Assembly (NCBI GenBank): GCA_002310135.1
Contig: DBYK01000001.1
Span: forward strand, 186,001-250,000
Length of the DNA stretch: 64,000 bases
Direction of reading: 5' to 3'
DNA from: Caryophanales bacterium UBA1188
GTDB lineage: Bacteria; Bacillota_I; Bacilli_A; Izemoplasmatales; UBA1188
Under the pieces are notes generated by a model that saw nothing but the letters and a program-made list of their open reading frames with translations, was not told the origin of the DNA and made no database searches. The translations under genes and the position numbers were made by a program. Shown here in pieces: positions 34,064 through 41,242 of the stretch (positions within the stretch are counted from its first letter, which is position 1; each line of letters starts with the position of its first letter).

Positions 34064-35594
34064 TTAAATCTTTAATATAATTAATGCACTCTGTGCATTG
34101 ATTCTTTCCATATAATTTATCAAGAAGTGTGATTAAATCATTCAATTCCTTATGCAAGAATGATAAATTTAATGCTTCAAATTTTCTTAATACTTTATGA
34201 CATACGAAATAATCTATACCAGCAGTTTCACTACCACCACAAGCAACATATACAGGAACGAAAGTTTTGAGTTGTTTCATGATACGGTTACCAAATGTAA
34301 CTTTTAGGTTATCAATGATAAAGGCATCTAACTTTTGAAGTGTATCTAATGCTTTAGTGTTAAGTGCGTAATCTTTTTCTGCGCTTTGGAATAAATTATC
34401 TAGATAGTCAAAACTCATTGTTACGCCATGTGTAAATGGAGCATCTACGAGTTTCGCTCTTGCATTCATTTCTATTACAGTTGCACGGTCATATACCTTA
34501 TCTGTGATAGTAAATGTAGAGTCATCTTTATTTGCAGTACCAATGAACCATACATTTTGTGGAACTAAAATCTTACCATTTATTAAATTCTTTGGATCTG
34601 ATGGAAGTGATTCAGGAACGATATCAATTTTCCACTCAGATGCATCAGGCATTTCCATAATTGATAAGAACTCAGCAAAATAATACTCAATACGAGCAAG
34701 GTTCATTTCATCTAGTACTATGAAATTTAAATCATCTCTATATGTTGTTTCATAAAGAGCTTTAATGAAATCTGTTTCATTAAATTTCTTAGTGAATTCA
34801 TTTAAATATCCAAGTATTTCTTGTCTATCTCTCCAAGATGGTTGAACAGAACAAATAGCAGCATCATTTCCAAAGAATTTACCCATTGCATATGGAAGTG
34901 ATGTTTTACCTGTACCAGAAATACCTTCAAGTATCATAATCTTTGTTGTAGCAAGTCCAGCAAAGAATGCAGAAATAACTTTAGTATCGTAATATAAGTG
35001 AAGTTGGCTTGCAGAAAAGTTGATAAATCTTTCAACTAATTGAGGTAAACTCAAGAAATCATCTTGGTTCATGTTAACAGTTGAAATATCATTTTCATAC
35101 TTTTCATCAACATTTATTAACTTAACAAATCTAGAATCAGTGATAACTTTAGGTTTTTCATCAACTGGTTTTTCTTCTTCGCTTAAGTCTTCACTAGTCT
35201 TAAGTGTTGGAGCCTTACCACTAACTTTCATACCTAATATTTGGTTCTTTTCTTGTACAAGTTCTTCAATTTTATAATTTAAGTTTTCAATCTCTTCTAA
35301 GAGCTCAACCTTTTCAATCTTTTTGGCTCTAAATCTTTTGCTTTTCTTGATTGCTTGTATTATTCTTAGAACAAATAGTGTAATGAATGCAATATTGATT
35401 AAAAATACTAAAACGTATGCTAACCAATCGACAACTGTAAATCTAGCTGTTCTTTGAACGAATTGATTTAGGTAATCTATGGCATTAGTATAAAATAAAT
35501 CAATCAGTGCTTGAAATATAGTTTTAATAAAAGCCCATAGATTAGAAAAGAATTGTCTTAAGAAATCGACATAATACATCGCCCATTCGCGCAT
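34050..35594 (-). CDS. Membrane-anchored McrB-like AAA+ ATPase/GTPase
   Basis: A 514-residue protein. An N-terminal amphipathic stretch and a membrane helix (about 53-80) are followed by a short coiled coil (about 90-118), an acidic linker, and an AAA+ domain from about residue 190. Walker A is GISGTGKT (224-231). The McrB-type Walker B/MNxxR motif is DEMNLARIEYYFAEFLSIME, and sensor I is in GTANKDD. McrB proteins are normally soluble GTPases driving McrC nuclease on modified DNA; this one is tethered to the membrane and has no nuclease partner here. AGGAG lies 9 nt before ATG. Context points to surface-protein export or assembly; a defence role is the alternative. Confidence 0.8.
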   Translation of the reverse strand: MREWAMYYVDFLRQFFSNLWAFIKTIFQALIDLFYTNAIDYLNQFVQRTARFTVVDWLAYVLVFLINIAFITLFVLRIIQAIKKSKRFRAKKIEKVELLEEIENLNYKIEELVQEKNQILGMKVSGKAPTLKTSEDLSEEEKPVDEKPKVITDSRFVKLINVDEKYENDISTVNMNQDDFLSLPQLVERFINFSASQLHLYYDTKVISAFFAGLATTKIMILEGISGTGKTSLPYAMGKFFGNDAAICSVQPSWRDRQEILGYLNEFTKKFNETDFIKALYETTYRDDLNFIVLDEMNLARIEYYFAEFLSIMEMPDASEWKIDIVPESLPSDPKNLINGKILVPQNVWFIGTANKDDSTFTITDKVYDRATVIEMNARAKLVDAPFTHGVTMSFDYLDNLFQSAEKDYALNTKALDTLQKLDAFIIDNLKVTFGNRIMKQLKTFVPVYVACGGSETAGIDYFVCHKVLRKFEALNLSFLHKELNDLITLLDKLYGKNQCTECINYIKDLIKNS

Positions 35595-35648
35595 ATATCT
35601 AATCTCCTAAAAATATATCAAAGTTTAATTATTGTAGAATTATGTTTT

Positions 35649-36458
35649 TTATTCTTCTTTTGCTTCAGTCTCTTTTTCTTCTTCTTTTTCTTTAGACATT
35701 TCAGCTAGAAGTTCTTGTCTCATTTTTTCTTTTTCAGCTTCCAACATAGCTTTTTGTTCTTCGTCTTTAGCTTGAAGTTGCATTTCCATCTTTTGTTTAT
35801 TAACATTTATAATATTTAGAACTAAGAAAGTACCTTCAAGTAATAATAAGATTGCAGTAGGAAGAACTATAATAAGTCCAAATCCTTTTGGGCTTTGTAG
35901 ATATGTTAAGGCTTTACCAGCACCTTTCCATACACCTGTATAGACTGCTTGTACTTGATTTAGACCAGCTACTTGGCATTTAGATTGCATATATTGATCT
36001 GTATCATATGTTTCAGCGTTATATACTGCGGTTGGATATAGTACTTCAATAATATCACCTTGTAAAATGAAATATTTATTTCCTTCAGAATTAACCTTTA
36101 CATCCACTACCCTGTGGGTATTGAATTGGTTTGTACTTGGATCTAAAGAATAATCTATAAAAGTGATGATATCTCCAACTTTTATATTGTCTTTATCTTT
36201 TTCACTAGCTACTTTTGCGAATACTAAATCTCCAAATTTAAATGAATCTTCTTTATTTCCATCCATTGAAGATGATGAAACAGCAAGCATATAAGTGCCA
36301 AATAAATTTGGTACTTTTTTATCTCTTCCTGCTAAATTAGCTATCGCAAATACAAGTAAAATAATGATAAAAATGTAAAATAATACATTTAAAACTACAG
36401 TCAATATCTTTTTGGCTTTATTAGTTTTAGTGTTTTCCTCTTGAATGTATTCTGCCAT
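35649..36458 (-). CDS. SipW-like signal peptidase I with coiled-coil tail (second)
   Basis: A 269-residue paralogue-like SipW-class peptidase: Ser64 in SSSSMDGN, His115 in THRVVDV, Asp135 in QGDII. Membrane helices lie at about 18-43 and 195-218, followed by a roughly 50-residue Glu/Lys coiled coil ending KEEEKETEAKEE. The signature SPSM is SSSM here, still with the catalytic Ser-Met pair. It sits directly downstream of the major SipW-type substrate gene and its terminator, with its own extended -10 promoter at 36508-36516. Two such enzymes in one locus suggest different substrates or a hetero-complex. Confidence 0.85.
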   Translation of the reverse strand: MAEYIQEENTKTNKAKKILTVVLNVLFYIFIIILLVFAIANLAGRDKKVPNLFGTYMLAVSSSSMDGNKEDSFKFGDLVFAKVASEKDKDNIKVGDIITFIDYSLDPSTNQFNTHRVVDVKVNSEGNKYFILQGDIIEVLYPTAVYNAETYDTDQYMQSKCQVAGLNQVQAVYTGVWKGAGKALTYLQSPKGFGLIIVLPTAILLLLEGTFLVLNIINVNKQKMEMQLQAKDEEQKAMLEAEKEKMRQELLAEMSKEKEEEKETEAKEE

Positions 36459-36507
36459 AATTCTACCTTTCCTTCATATATCTACAATTAAAATATATTT
36501 TTTATAT

Positions 36508-36516
36508 ATTTTATCA
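36508..36516 (-). promoter_or_regulatory. Extended -10 promoter of the 36458 signal peptidase gene
   Basis: TGATAAAAT on the minus strand, preceded by TAT and, 18 bp upstream, by TGGACT. The same extended -10 occurs before rpsT and yidD. It would make the peptidase/AAA+ genes partly independent of the riboswitch. Confidence 0.5.
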
Positions 36517-36586
36517 TAATATATATGAAAAAGTCCATCATTTTTATATACTACCAATTAAATATACCATATTTAATATAGAAATT

Positions 36587-36624
36587 AAAAGGGTTTAGAT
36601 GGTTTTCTCCCCTAAACCCTTTTA
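36587..36624 (-). terminator. Strong terminator after the putative major fibre subunit
   Basis: AAAAGGGTTTAG and CTAAACCCTTTT form a perfect 12-bp stem around a 13-nt loop; the 3' arm runs into TTTTAATTT. It separates the three surface-protein genes from the peptidase/AAA+ genes, probably giving more surface-protein mRNA than machinery mRNA. Confidence 0.9.
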
Positions 36625-36662
36625 TTCATTGATTAAAACTAGTTATAATCTTTTTAATCTTA

Positions 36663-37610
36663 TTAAGCTGAAAGTGCAGCAGTTGAGAATGTGATATCAA
36701 TTTCGAATGAACCACCAAGGATTGCATTGATACATTGATCATCCCAACCATTTAACCAAATGTTTAATGTTATTAAAATAATATCATCATCCATTTTAAC
36801 ATTTCCGTTAACATCTACAGGTTGAGCGCCAAATGCAGTAACTTGACCAGTTTCAATATTTGTTGCGGCCCAAGTGTTAGCAAGTTGGAAGTTTTTAGCA
36901 TGTGCATAATCTCTAGCTAAATTATTTGCTTTTGTAACGATTGCATCTGAAGTTTCGCCAGTGAATTTATTTGTAGTATCAGCAAATGTTGTAGTGTTTG
37001 TTGAAACTAAAGTTACACGTGCAGCTTGTCCAGCGTTTGGAGTCCATGTTGAACCAGCAGTCATAGCTGTAGCGCCATATTGATAACTAATATTAGATGC
37101 GTGGTCTAATTGTCCTTCTTCTGAACCAGCTTCTAGATCTGGATCAACATATTCTTTTTGATTAGCAGTGAATGTAACATCTTGTGTCCAAGCTTGCATA
37201 TTAGCTGAAGTAATTGTTACAACAACTTGTAATTTTTCATCTTGTGCAGCGCCTAATGCTCTAACATAGATTGGAAGTTCATAATAATCTGTTCCTGCAA
37301 CAGCAGCAAGAGCATCAGTTTTCATTAATGAAAGATCGCTAGTTGATGATAAAACGTTTGCTAAATCTTTTAAAGTACCATTCCAAACTGCAGGAGTGAT
37401 ATCATTTGTCCAAGTTGCAGCTGTTGGATTTTGTGCATTATAATCTAGAGATACTTCAATACCTTTTTGTGCTTTAACGTTAGTTGTAATGTTTGATACA
37501 GTTGCTGAATCACCAAGAGTGAACCATGCAAATGTAGATGTACCTAAAGCTGCAAGAGCTAAAGTTACTGATAATATAGAAACTAATAATTTTGTTGTTA
37601 ATTTTCTCAT
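36663..37610 (-). CDS. SipW-class (TasA/camelysin-like) surface protein, putative major subunit
   Basis: A 315-residue secreted protein. The N-terminus (MRKLTTKLLVSILSVTLALA then TSTFAWFTLGD) has the SipW-cognate signal peptide pattern seen in TasA and camelysin. The mature part is Ala/Thr-rich, low in Lys and predicted beta-rich. A motif IWLNGWD lies at about 284-290 near the C-terminus, shared with the next two genes. AGGAG precedes ATG by 8 nt. Composition and strong signals suggest an abundant product. I infer a fibre or surface-layer subunit; outside the signal region there is no recognisable similarity. Confidence 0.7.
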   Translation of the reverse strand: MRKLTTKLLVSILSVTLALAALGTSTFAWFTLGDSATVSNITTNVKAQKGIEVSLDYNAQNPTAATWTNDITPAVWNGTLKDLANVLSSTSDLSLMKTDALAAVAGTDYYELPIYVRALGAAQDEKLQVVVTITSANMQAWTQDVTFTANQKEYVDPDLEAGSEEGQLDHASNISYQYGATAMTAGSTWTPNAGQAARVTLVSTNTTTFADTTNKFTGETSDAIVTKANNLARDYAHAKNFQLANTWAATNIETGQVTAFGAQPVDVNGNVKMDDDIILITLNIWLNGWDDQCINAILGGSFEIDITFSTAALSA

Positions 37611-37670
37611 TTTTTATTCTCCTAAATATATCTTTTTTTATTATTTTTATTATTTACTTAATTATTTTAA

Positions 37671-38657
37671 TTAGTCGGCAATTTTGCCATATTTGAATAA
37701 GAATTGCATATTTATTTCATCTTCAAGAACACAATCGAATGAATTTGCATCCCATCCTTCAATCCAAATTCTTATTACTGTTGTGCCATAATAACAATCG
37801 CTTGTTTCATCATAAGTTATTGCACAAATTTGTGAATTGTTGTTTAATACATAATCTGCTTGATTTGGTGCAGTAGAATATGTTGATAATTCGTTACTAT
37901 ATACTAGATTAGTATTATATATTGTTACATCGCTACCTGTTGGAGCTGTGATAGGGTTGTTTGGATTTTTAGCATTATAGAATGATATGTTACCATTTGT
38001 TTCGCCTACTCCTTGGCCATCATTTCTTGCTCCGCCAAGATCGAATATTGTTGTTTCTTGTGCAGAAGTTTTTCTAGTTCCAGTGAATGATATTCTTATT
38101 GAATCTTTAGCATAGCATGTATATGCTTGAGATTCTGAAGTTTTTTCTTGTCCATCTACATCTGTAAATGTACAATCTGGTTGGAAAGTTACACCTTTAC
38201 TTTGAAGAGCTGTTCCTCCTCCTAAGTTTTGGAATGTTTGGTTGCTAGACCATTCAGTTAAATATATTCCATAAGTGTAATCATTTGCTTGAGCTAAATT
38301 AGATACTCTAAAGTGTAGTGTGAATTCAATGTATTTCTTTGAAGATAATAATACTGCATTTTCATCTAAATCTGTGAATGTTGTTCCGTTTAAACTTGTT
38401 ACAGCATCTAAGTCAACTCCATTTAGTACTTCACTTAAGTCTGCTGAAGTCAATTCTGATTTCCACATTTTTTGTGAGAAATTTGGATTTGGATCAGTTG
38501 ATACTTCTATACCTGCTCCACTTGATACATTAAGTTGAATGTTTGATACTGATACTTGTTGTGTAAGTGTGAGCCACGCGAATGTTGATGCGCCTAATGT
38601 TATTACTGTTAAGGCTATCATAGTAAGAAGTAATAATAATTTCTTTCTTATTTTCAT
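37671..38657 (-). CDS. SipW-class surface protein, second
   Basis: A 328-residue secreted protein with a SipW-type signal (MKIRKKLLLLLTMIALTVIT, then ASTFAWLTLTQQVSVSN). The mature region is Asn/Thr-rich with a few Cys, and IWIEGWD lies at about 297-303. The VSNI..NV sequence after the signal matches that of the 36663-37610 protein, so they are paralogues. The ribosome site AGGAGG is about 12-14 nt from ATG, longer than ideal, which may reduce output relative to the downstream gene. Confidence 0.68.
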   Translation of the reverse strand: MKIRKKLLLLLTMIALTVITLGASTFAWLTLTQQVSVSNIQLNVSSGAGIEVSTDPNPNFSQKMWKSELTSADLSEVLNGVDLDAVTSLNGTTFTDLDENAVLLSSKKYIEFTLHFRVSNLAQANDYTYGIYLTEWSSNQTFQNLGGGTALQSKGVTFQPDCTFTDVDGQEKTSESQAYTCYAKDSIRISFTGTRKTSAQETTIFDLGGARNDGQGVGETNGNISFYNAKNPNNPITAPTGSDVTIYNTNLVYSNELSTYSTAPNQADYVLNNNSQICAITYDETSDCYYGTTVIRIWIEGWDANSFDCVLEDEINMQFLFKYGKIAD

Positions 38658-38683
38658 ATTCGGGATTATTCCTCCTAAATTAA

Positions 38684-39436
38684 TTATTGATTTTCTTCAT
38701 CAACCCTTGATGAGACAACTGAGAAGTTTAAATCTAATCTTAATTGTCCACTCTTGATTGAATCATCGCACTGGATGTCCCAGCCCTCTAGCCAGATTAC
38801 TACAGAATATTTTTTAATTTGACCTGGTCTAAAGTCTTCTATTACAGTTTCTGGTATTCCATCACTATAGAAGAATACTAGATTATATTCACTCTCATCA
38901 ATTTTTGCATTTTTTGGAGTGCCTTCGATGTAGATATCATCTCCATCATCTTTTAAATAAACAGTTTTTTTAGTTTCATCTTCAATTACTAATATTCTTA
39001 AAGCTGAATCAACTCCGTTTGTCGCTTTTAAGAAATTAATATTGAAGTTTAAGTCTACTGTGGTATTGCCTTCATTCTTTATATAGAATGTATAGGCTGT
39101 ATATGTTAGTCCCATTGAGTCATAATAATTTCCTTCGCTATGAATAATATTATCTATCTCAATATCATGGAAACTAACAGGTACTGCATTGTTTAGAGGA
39201 TTAACTAGAAGTCTTGGATATGAAGATACGAATTTTGGTTCTTCAGATAGAGATATACCGATTCTATATGCAACTTCTTCGAGTGAGATAACGAATGTAC
39301 CCATATTCATACCGAAGTATGCTAGAATTCCAATTATTGCAGATACGAGGCCAGTGCCTAGTATAGATAACGATAGGACATTATGTCTTAACTTTGCTTG
39401 GGCTAATGTTAATCCAGATCCTATGGTGTTTTTCAA
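38684..39436 (-). CDS. Anchored surface protein with GWD motif, first gene of the riboswitch operon
   Basis: A 250-residue protein with a membrane helix at about 20-45 (LSILGTGLVSAIIGILAYFG) rather than a clear SipW signal, then a beta-rich exterior domain and IWLEGWD at about 214-220. It may act as an anchor or minor/tip subunit for the two secreted paralogues. The start is TTG 39436, with AAAGGAGG 9 nt upstream and no better alternative. It directly follows the c-di-GMP riboswitch terminator. Confidence 0.6.
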   Translation of the reverse strand: MKNTIGSGLTLAQAKLRHNVLSLSILGTGLVSAIIGILAYFGMNMGTFVISLEEVAYRIGISLSEEPKFVSSYPRLLVNPLNNAVPVSFHDIEIDNIIHSEGNYYDSMGLTYTAYTFYIKNEGNTTVDLNFNINFLKATNGVDSALRILVIEDETKKTVYLKDDGDDIYIEGTPKNAKIDESEYNLVFFYSDGIPETVIEDFRPGQIKKYSVVIWLEGWDIQCDDSIKSGQLRLDLNFSVVSSRVDEENQ

Positions 39437-39469
39437 CCTCCAGTTCCTCCTTTCTTGATTTTTACAATT

Positions 39470-39518
39470 AAAAAAGCCAGCATCATCTAAACAATTAGTT
39501 TAAAAATGACAACTGGCT
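39470..39518 (-). terminator. Expression-platform terminator of the c-di-GMP riboswitch
   Basis: AGCCAG (39518-39513) and CTGGCT (39480-39475) close a long hairpin followed by TTTTTT. The 5' arm is also the 3' side of P1 of the adjacent aptamer, so ligand-bound aptamer and terminator should exclude each other, predicting a c-di-GMP ON switch. Confidence 0.75.
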
Positions 39519-39577
39519 ATCTTTTCAGACCCTATAGTTTTGCGTCACTAAGTTTCCCTAGTTTTGCCTTTAACATT
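39507..39577 (-). promoter_or_regulatory. c-di-GMP-I riboswitch (GEMM-I), proximal copy
   Basis: On the minus strand: GGCAAAACTAGG, a GAAA tetraloop closing P2, CTTAGTGACGCAAAACTATAG, then a short P3 with a second GAAA loop and GATAGCCAG. These are the GEMM-I hallmarks (GGCAAA, GAAA tetraloop, GACGCAAA, GCCAG). P3 is shorter than in well-known examples. It is nearly identical to the distal copy 81 nt upstream. Confidence 0.87.
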
Positions 39578-39587
39578 TTTTAAAAGA

Positions 39588-39660
39588 TGACATCTGGCTA
39601 TCTTTTCAGACCCTATAGTTTTGCGTCACTAAGTTTCCCTAGTTTTGCCTTTTACATACT
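39588..39660 (-). promoter_or_regulatory. c-di-GMP-I riboswitch (GEMM-I), distal copy
   Basis: The same aptamer as the proximal copy, differing at one position over about 65 nt (GCCAGAUG versus GCCAGUUG) plus flanks. It is transcribed first, starting close to the promoter at 39672-39700. No separate U-tract terminator follows it, so both copies probably act on the single downstream terminator. Confidence 0.87.
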
Positions 39661-39671
39661 TTTACGCTCAT

Positions 39672-39700
39672 ATATTACCATTTTTATTATTATAATGCAA
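39672..39700 (-). promoter_or_regulatory. Promoter of the c-di-GMP riboswitch operon
   Basis: TTGCAT (39700-39695) and TAATAT (39677-39672) are 17 bp apart. Transcription would start about 12 nt before the distal aptamer. The remaining spacer up to the GGDEF/EAL gene (39701-39808) is AT-rich and holds a CG-rich dyad at 39770-39787. Confidence 0.7.
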
Positions 39701-39769
39701 GTATTTTTTTTTATTTTTTTAAAAATTAATATTTTACATTATAAAATAGGCTCAAATACCTAATTATTG

Positions 39770-39787
39770 TACGCGTATATGCGCGTA
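39770..39787. repeat. CG-rich inverted repeat TACGCG-6-CGCGTA
   Basis: TACGCG and CGCGTA flank TATATG in an otherwise strongly AT-rich spacer between the GGDEF/EAL gene and the riboswitch promoter. It could be a protein-binding site or a weak hairpin at the end of the upstream operon; no T-run follows directly. Confidence 0.4.
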
Positions 39788-39808
39788 AAATACTTATATA
39801 TTTATATA

Positions 39809-41242
39809 TTATATTTTCTCAGCCCAATCTTTTGATTCGATATATGCTGTTAGATCTTCTTCTCTTAATGGTTCTGCAAAATGGAAACCTTGAATTACTT
39901 TAATCCCAAGACCTTTAACATAATCATATTCTTCTTTTGTTTCTATTCCTTCTGCGACAATTAAGATATTGTTCTCTTTCGCAAAATCGATTAATAGATT
40001 GATGAATTGATTTTTAAGCATTTGATCATTTTCTGGATCCATATATTCTTTATCTAATTTAACAATATCAACTTGAAGTTCTCCAAGTCTTTTGATTCCA
40101 TTGAAATCAAAGCCGAAACCATCAACTGAGATTTTAAAACCTAATTCTTTTAAATTCTTTAAGTTGTTTCTTATAACTTCATGTTTTTCAAATAAAGTGA
40201 ATTCTGCGACTTCAAGAGCGATATTCTTAGGTGATATTTTATGCTTCTTTAAAATCTTTTGGAAGTTTTGAGGAAGTTGTGGATCAATTAGTTGTTTTGG
40301 CGATAAGTTGAGTGATAATACGACTTCACTTGAAAGATGTGAGCCTATATTAATCGCTTCTTTGATTAATTTTTCAAGCCCCCATGAACCAACCCAATTT
40401 ATATCACCAGATTGTTCCATGATGTTTATGAATTTGTGTGGAATTAAGACACCAAGTTCTGGGTGGTTCCATCTTAAGAGTCCTTCAAAACCAAATATAG
40501 TTTTGTTTTCTGTATCAATTACTGGTTGATAATAAAGAGTAAACTCTTTATTTTTGATACCTTCTTTGATTTGTCTATAATATACTAAGTTATCGCTTTC
40601 TTTTGAACCAGATTCAATTGTGTAAACTTTCATCTGGTTGCCACCTTCTCTTTTGCAAGTATAAAGAGTGATATCAAGTGAATCATTTAATTGGTTGATA
40701 TTTGAACCATGATTAGGATAGAAAGCAACTGCAATTGATGCAGTAATTGTAATCATTGTATCACCAAATATTCTGATTGGTTTTCTTATTAATTTTAATA
40801 ATTGTTGAGCGATTTTTATTACTTGTTCATGATCATATTCACCTTTTAAGAAGAGTAAAAATTGATCATAGTCAACTCTTGCGAGTTCAACTCTTTTTGG
40901 AAGAGAATCTACTATATTTAAAGCTAAATTCTTCAATACATTATCATCTTCTTCTTTACCAAAACTTTCAATTAATTCAGTATTTCTATCTATATCTATT
41001 TTGATTAAAGAGAATTGAGCTGCACTACTTGATGCTATATAAGTTGAAATGTTTGCATTCATTTCGCTTTTTGTTTCAACGCCATCTATGTAAGATGCGC
41101 TTTCTTCTTTGAATTTCTTTCTTTCTCTTAAGAAAAATCTAAAATAGAAAAATAGTCCTACAAGTAGAAGTATTGGAATTACTATCGCAAGGAACATTAC
41201 TAAACTTGGATTATCATCTAGAGATTGCGCAAGTATAAACAT
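39809..41242 (-). CDS. Membrane GGDEF/EAL protein, both domains degenerate
   Basis: A 477-residue protein: one membrane helix (about 14-38), a GGDEF-like domain whose signature reads VDYDQF (123-128), and an EAL-like domain with EGL at 253-255 (Glu kept). The EAL domain keeps Asn (LSLNLSP), Glu (EVAE), Lys (KLDKEY) and AEGIET, but the DDFG pair is changed (VDGFGF), losing one metal-binding Asp. Cyclase activity is excluded by motif and phosphodiesterase activity is doubtful, so a c-di-GMP receptor role is plausible. It overlaps the preceding 904-residue gene and lies just upstream of the c-di-GMP-controlled operon. Confidence 0.85.
   Translation of the reverse strand: MFILAQSLDDNPSLVMFLAIVIPILLLVGLFFYFRFFLRERKKFKEESASYIDGVETKSEMNANISTYIASSSAAQFSLIKIDIDRNTELIESFGKEEDDNVLKNLALNIVDSLPKRVELARVDYDQFLLFLKGEYDHEQVIKIAQQLLKLIRKPIRIFGDTMITITASIAVAFYPNHGSNINQLNDSLDITLYTCKREGGNQMKVYTIESGSKESDNLVYYRQIKEGIKNKEFTLYYQPVIDTENKTIFGFEGLLRWNHPELGVLIPHKFINIMEQSGDINWVGSWGLEKLIKEAINIGSHLSSEVVLSLNLSPKQLIDPQLPQNFQKILKKHKISPKNIALEVAEFTLFEKHEVIRNNLKNLKELGFKISVDGFGFDFNGIKRLGELQVDIVKLDKEYMDPENDQMLKNQFINLLIDFAKENNILIVAEGIETKEEYDYVKGLGIKVIQGFHFAEPLREEDLTAYIESKDWAEKI

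Noticed and set aside
31990..35594. McrB-like plus DUF2357-like pair as a type IV restriction (McrBC) defence module
   Set aside because: No nuclease motif seen, the ATPase is membrane-anchored, and both flanks are SipW-like peptidases and surface proteins. Kept as an alternative, not as the main call.
39507..39660. Direct repeats that could look like a CRISPR or a duplicated insertion
   Set aside because: Only two units of about 70 nt, and each folds as a c-di-GMP-I aptamer with GGCAAA, GAAA tetraloop, GACGCAAA and GCCAG; no spacer series or cas genes.
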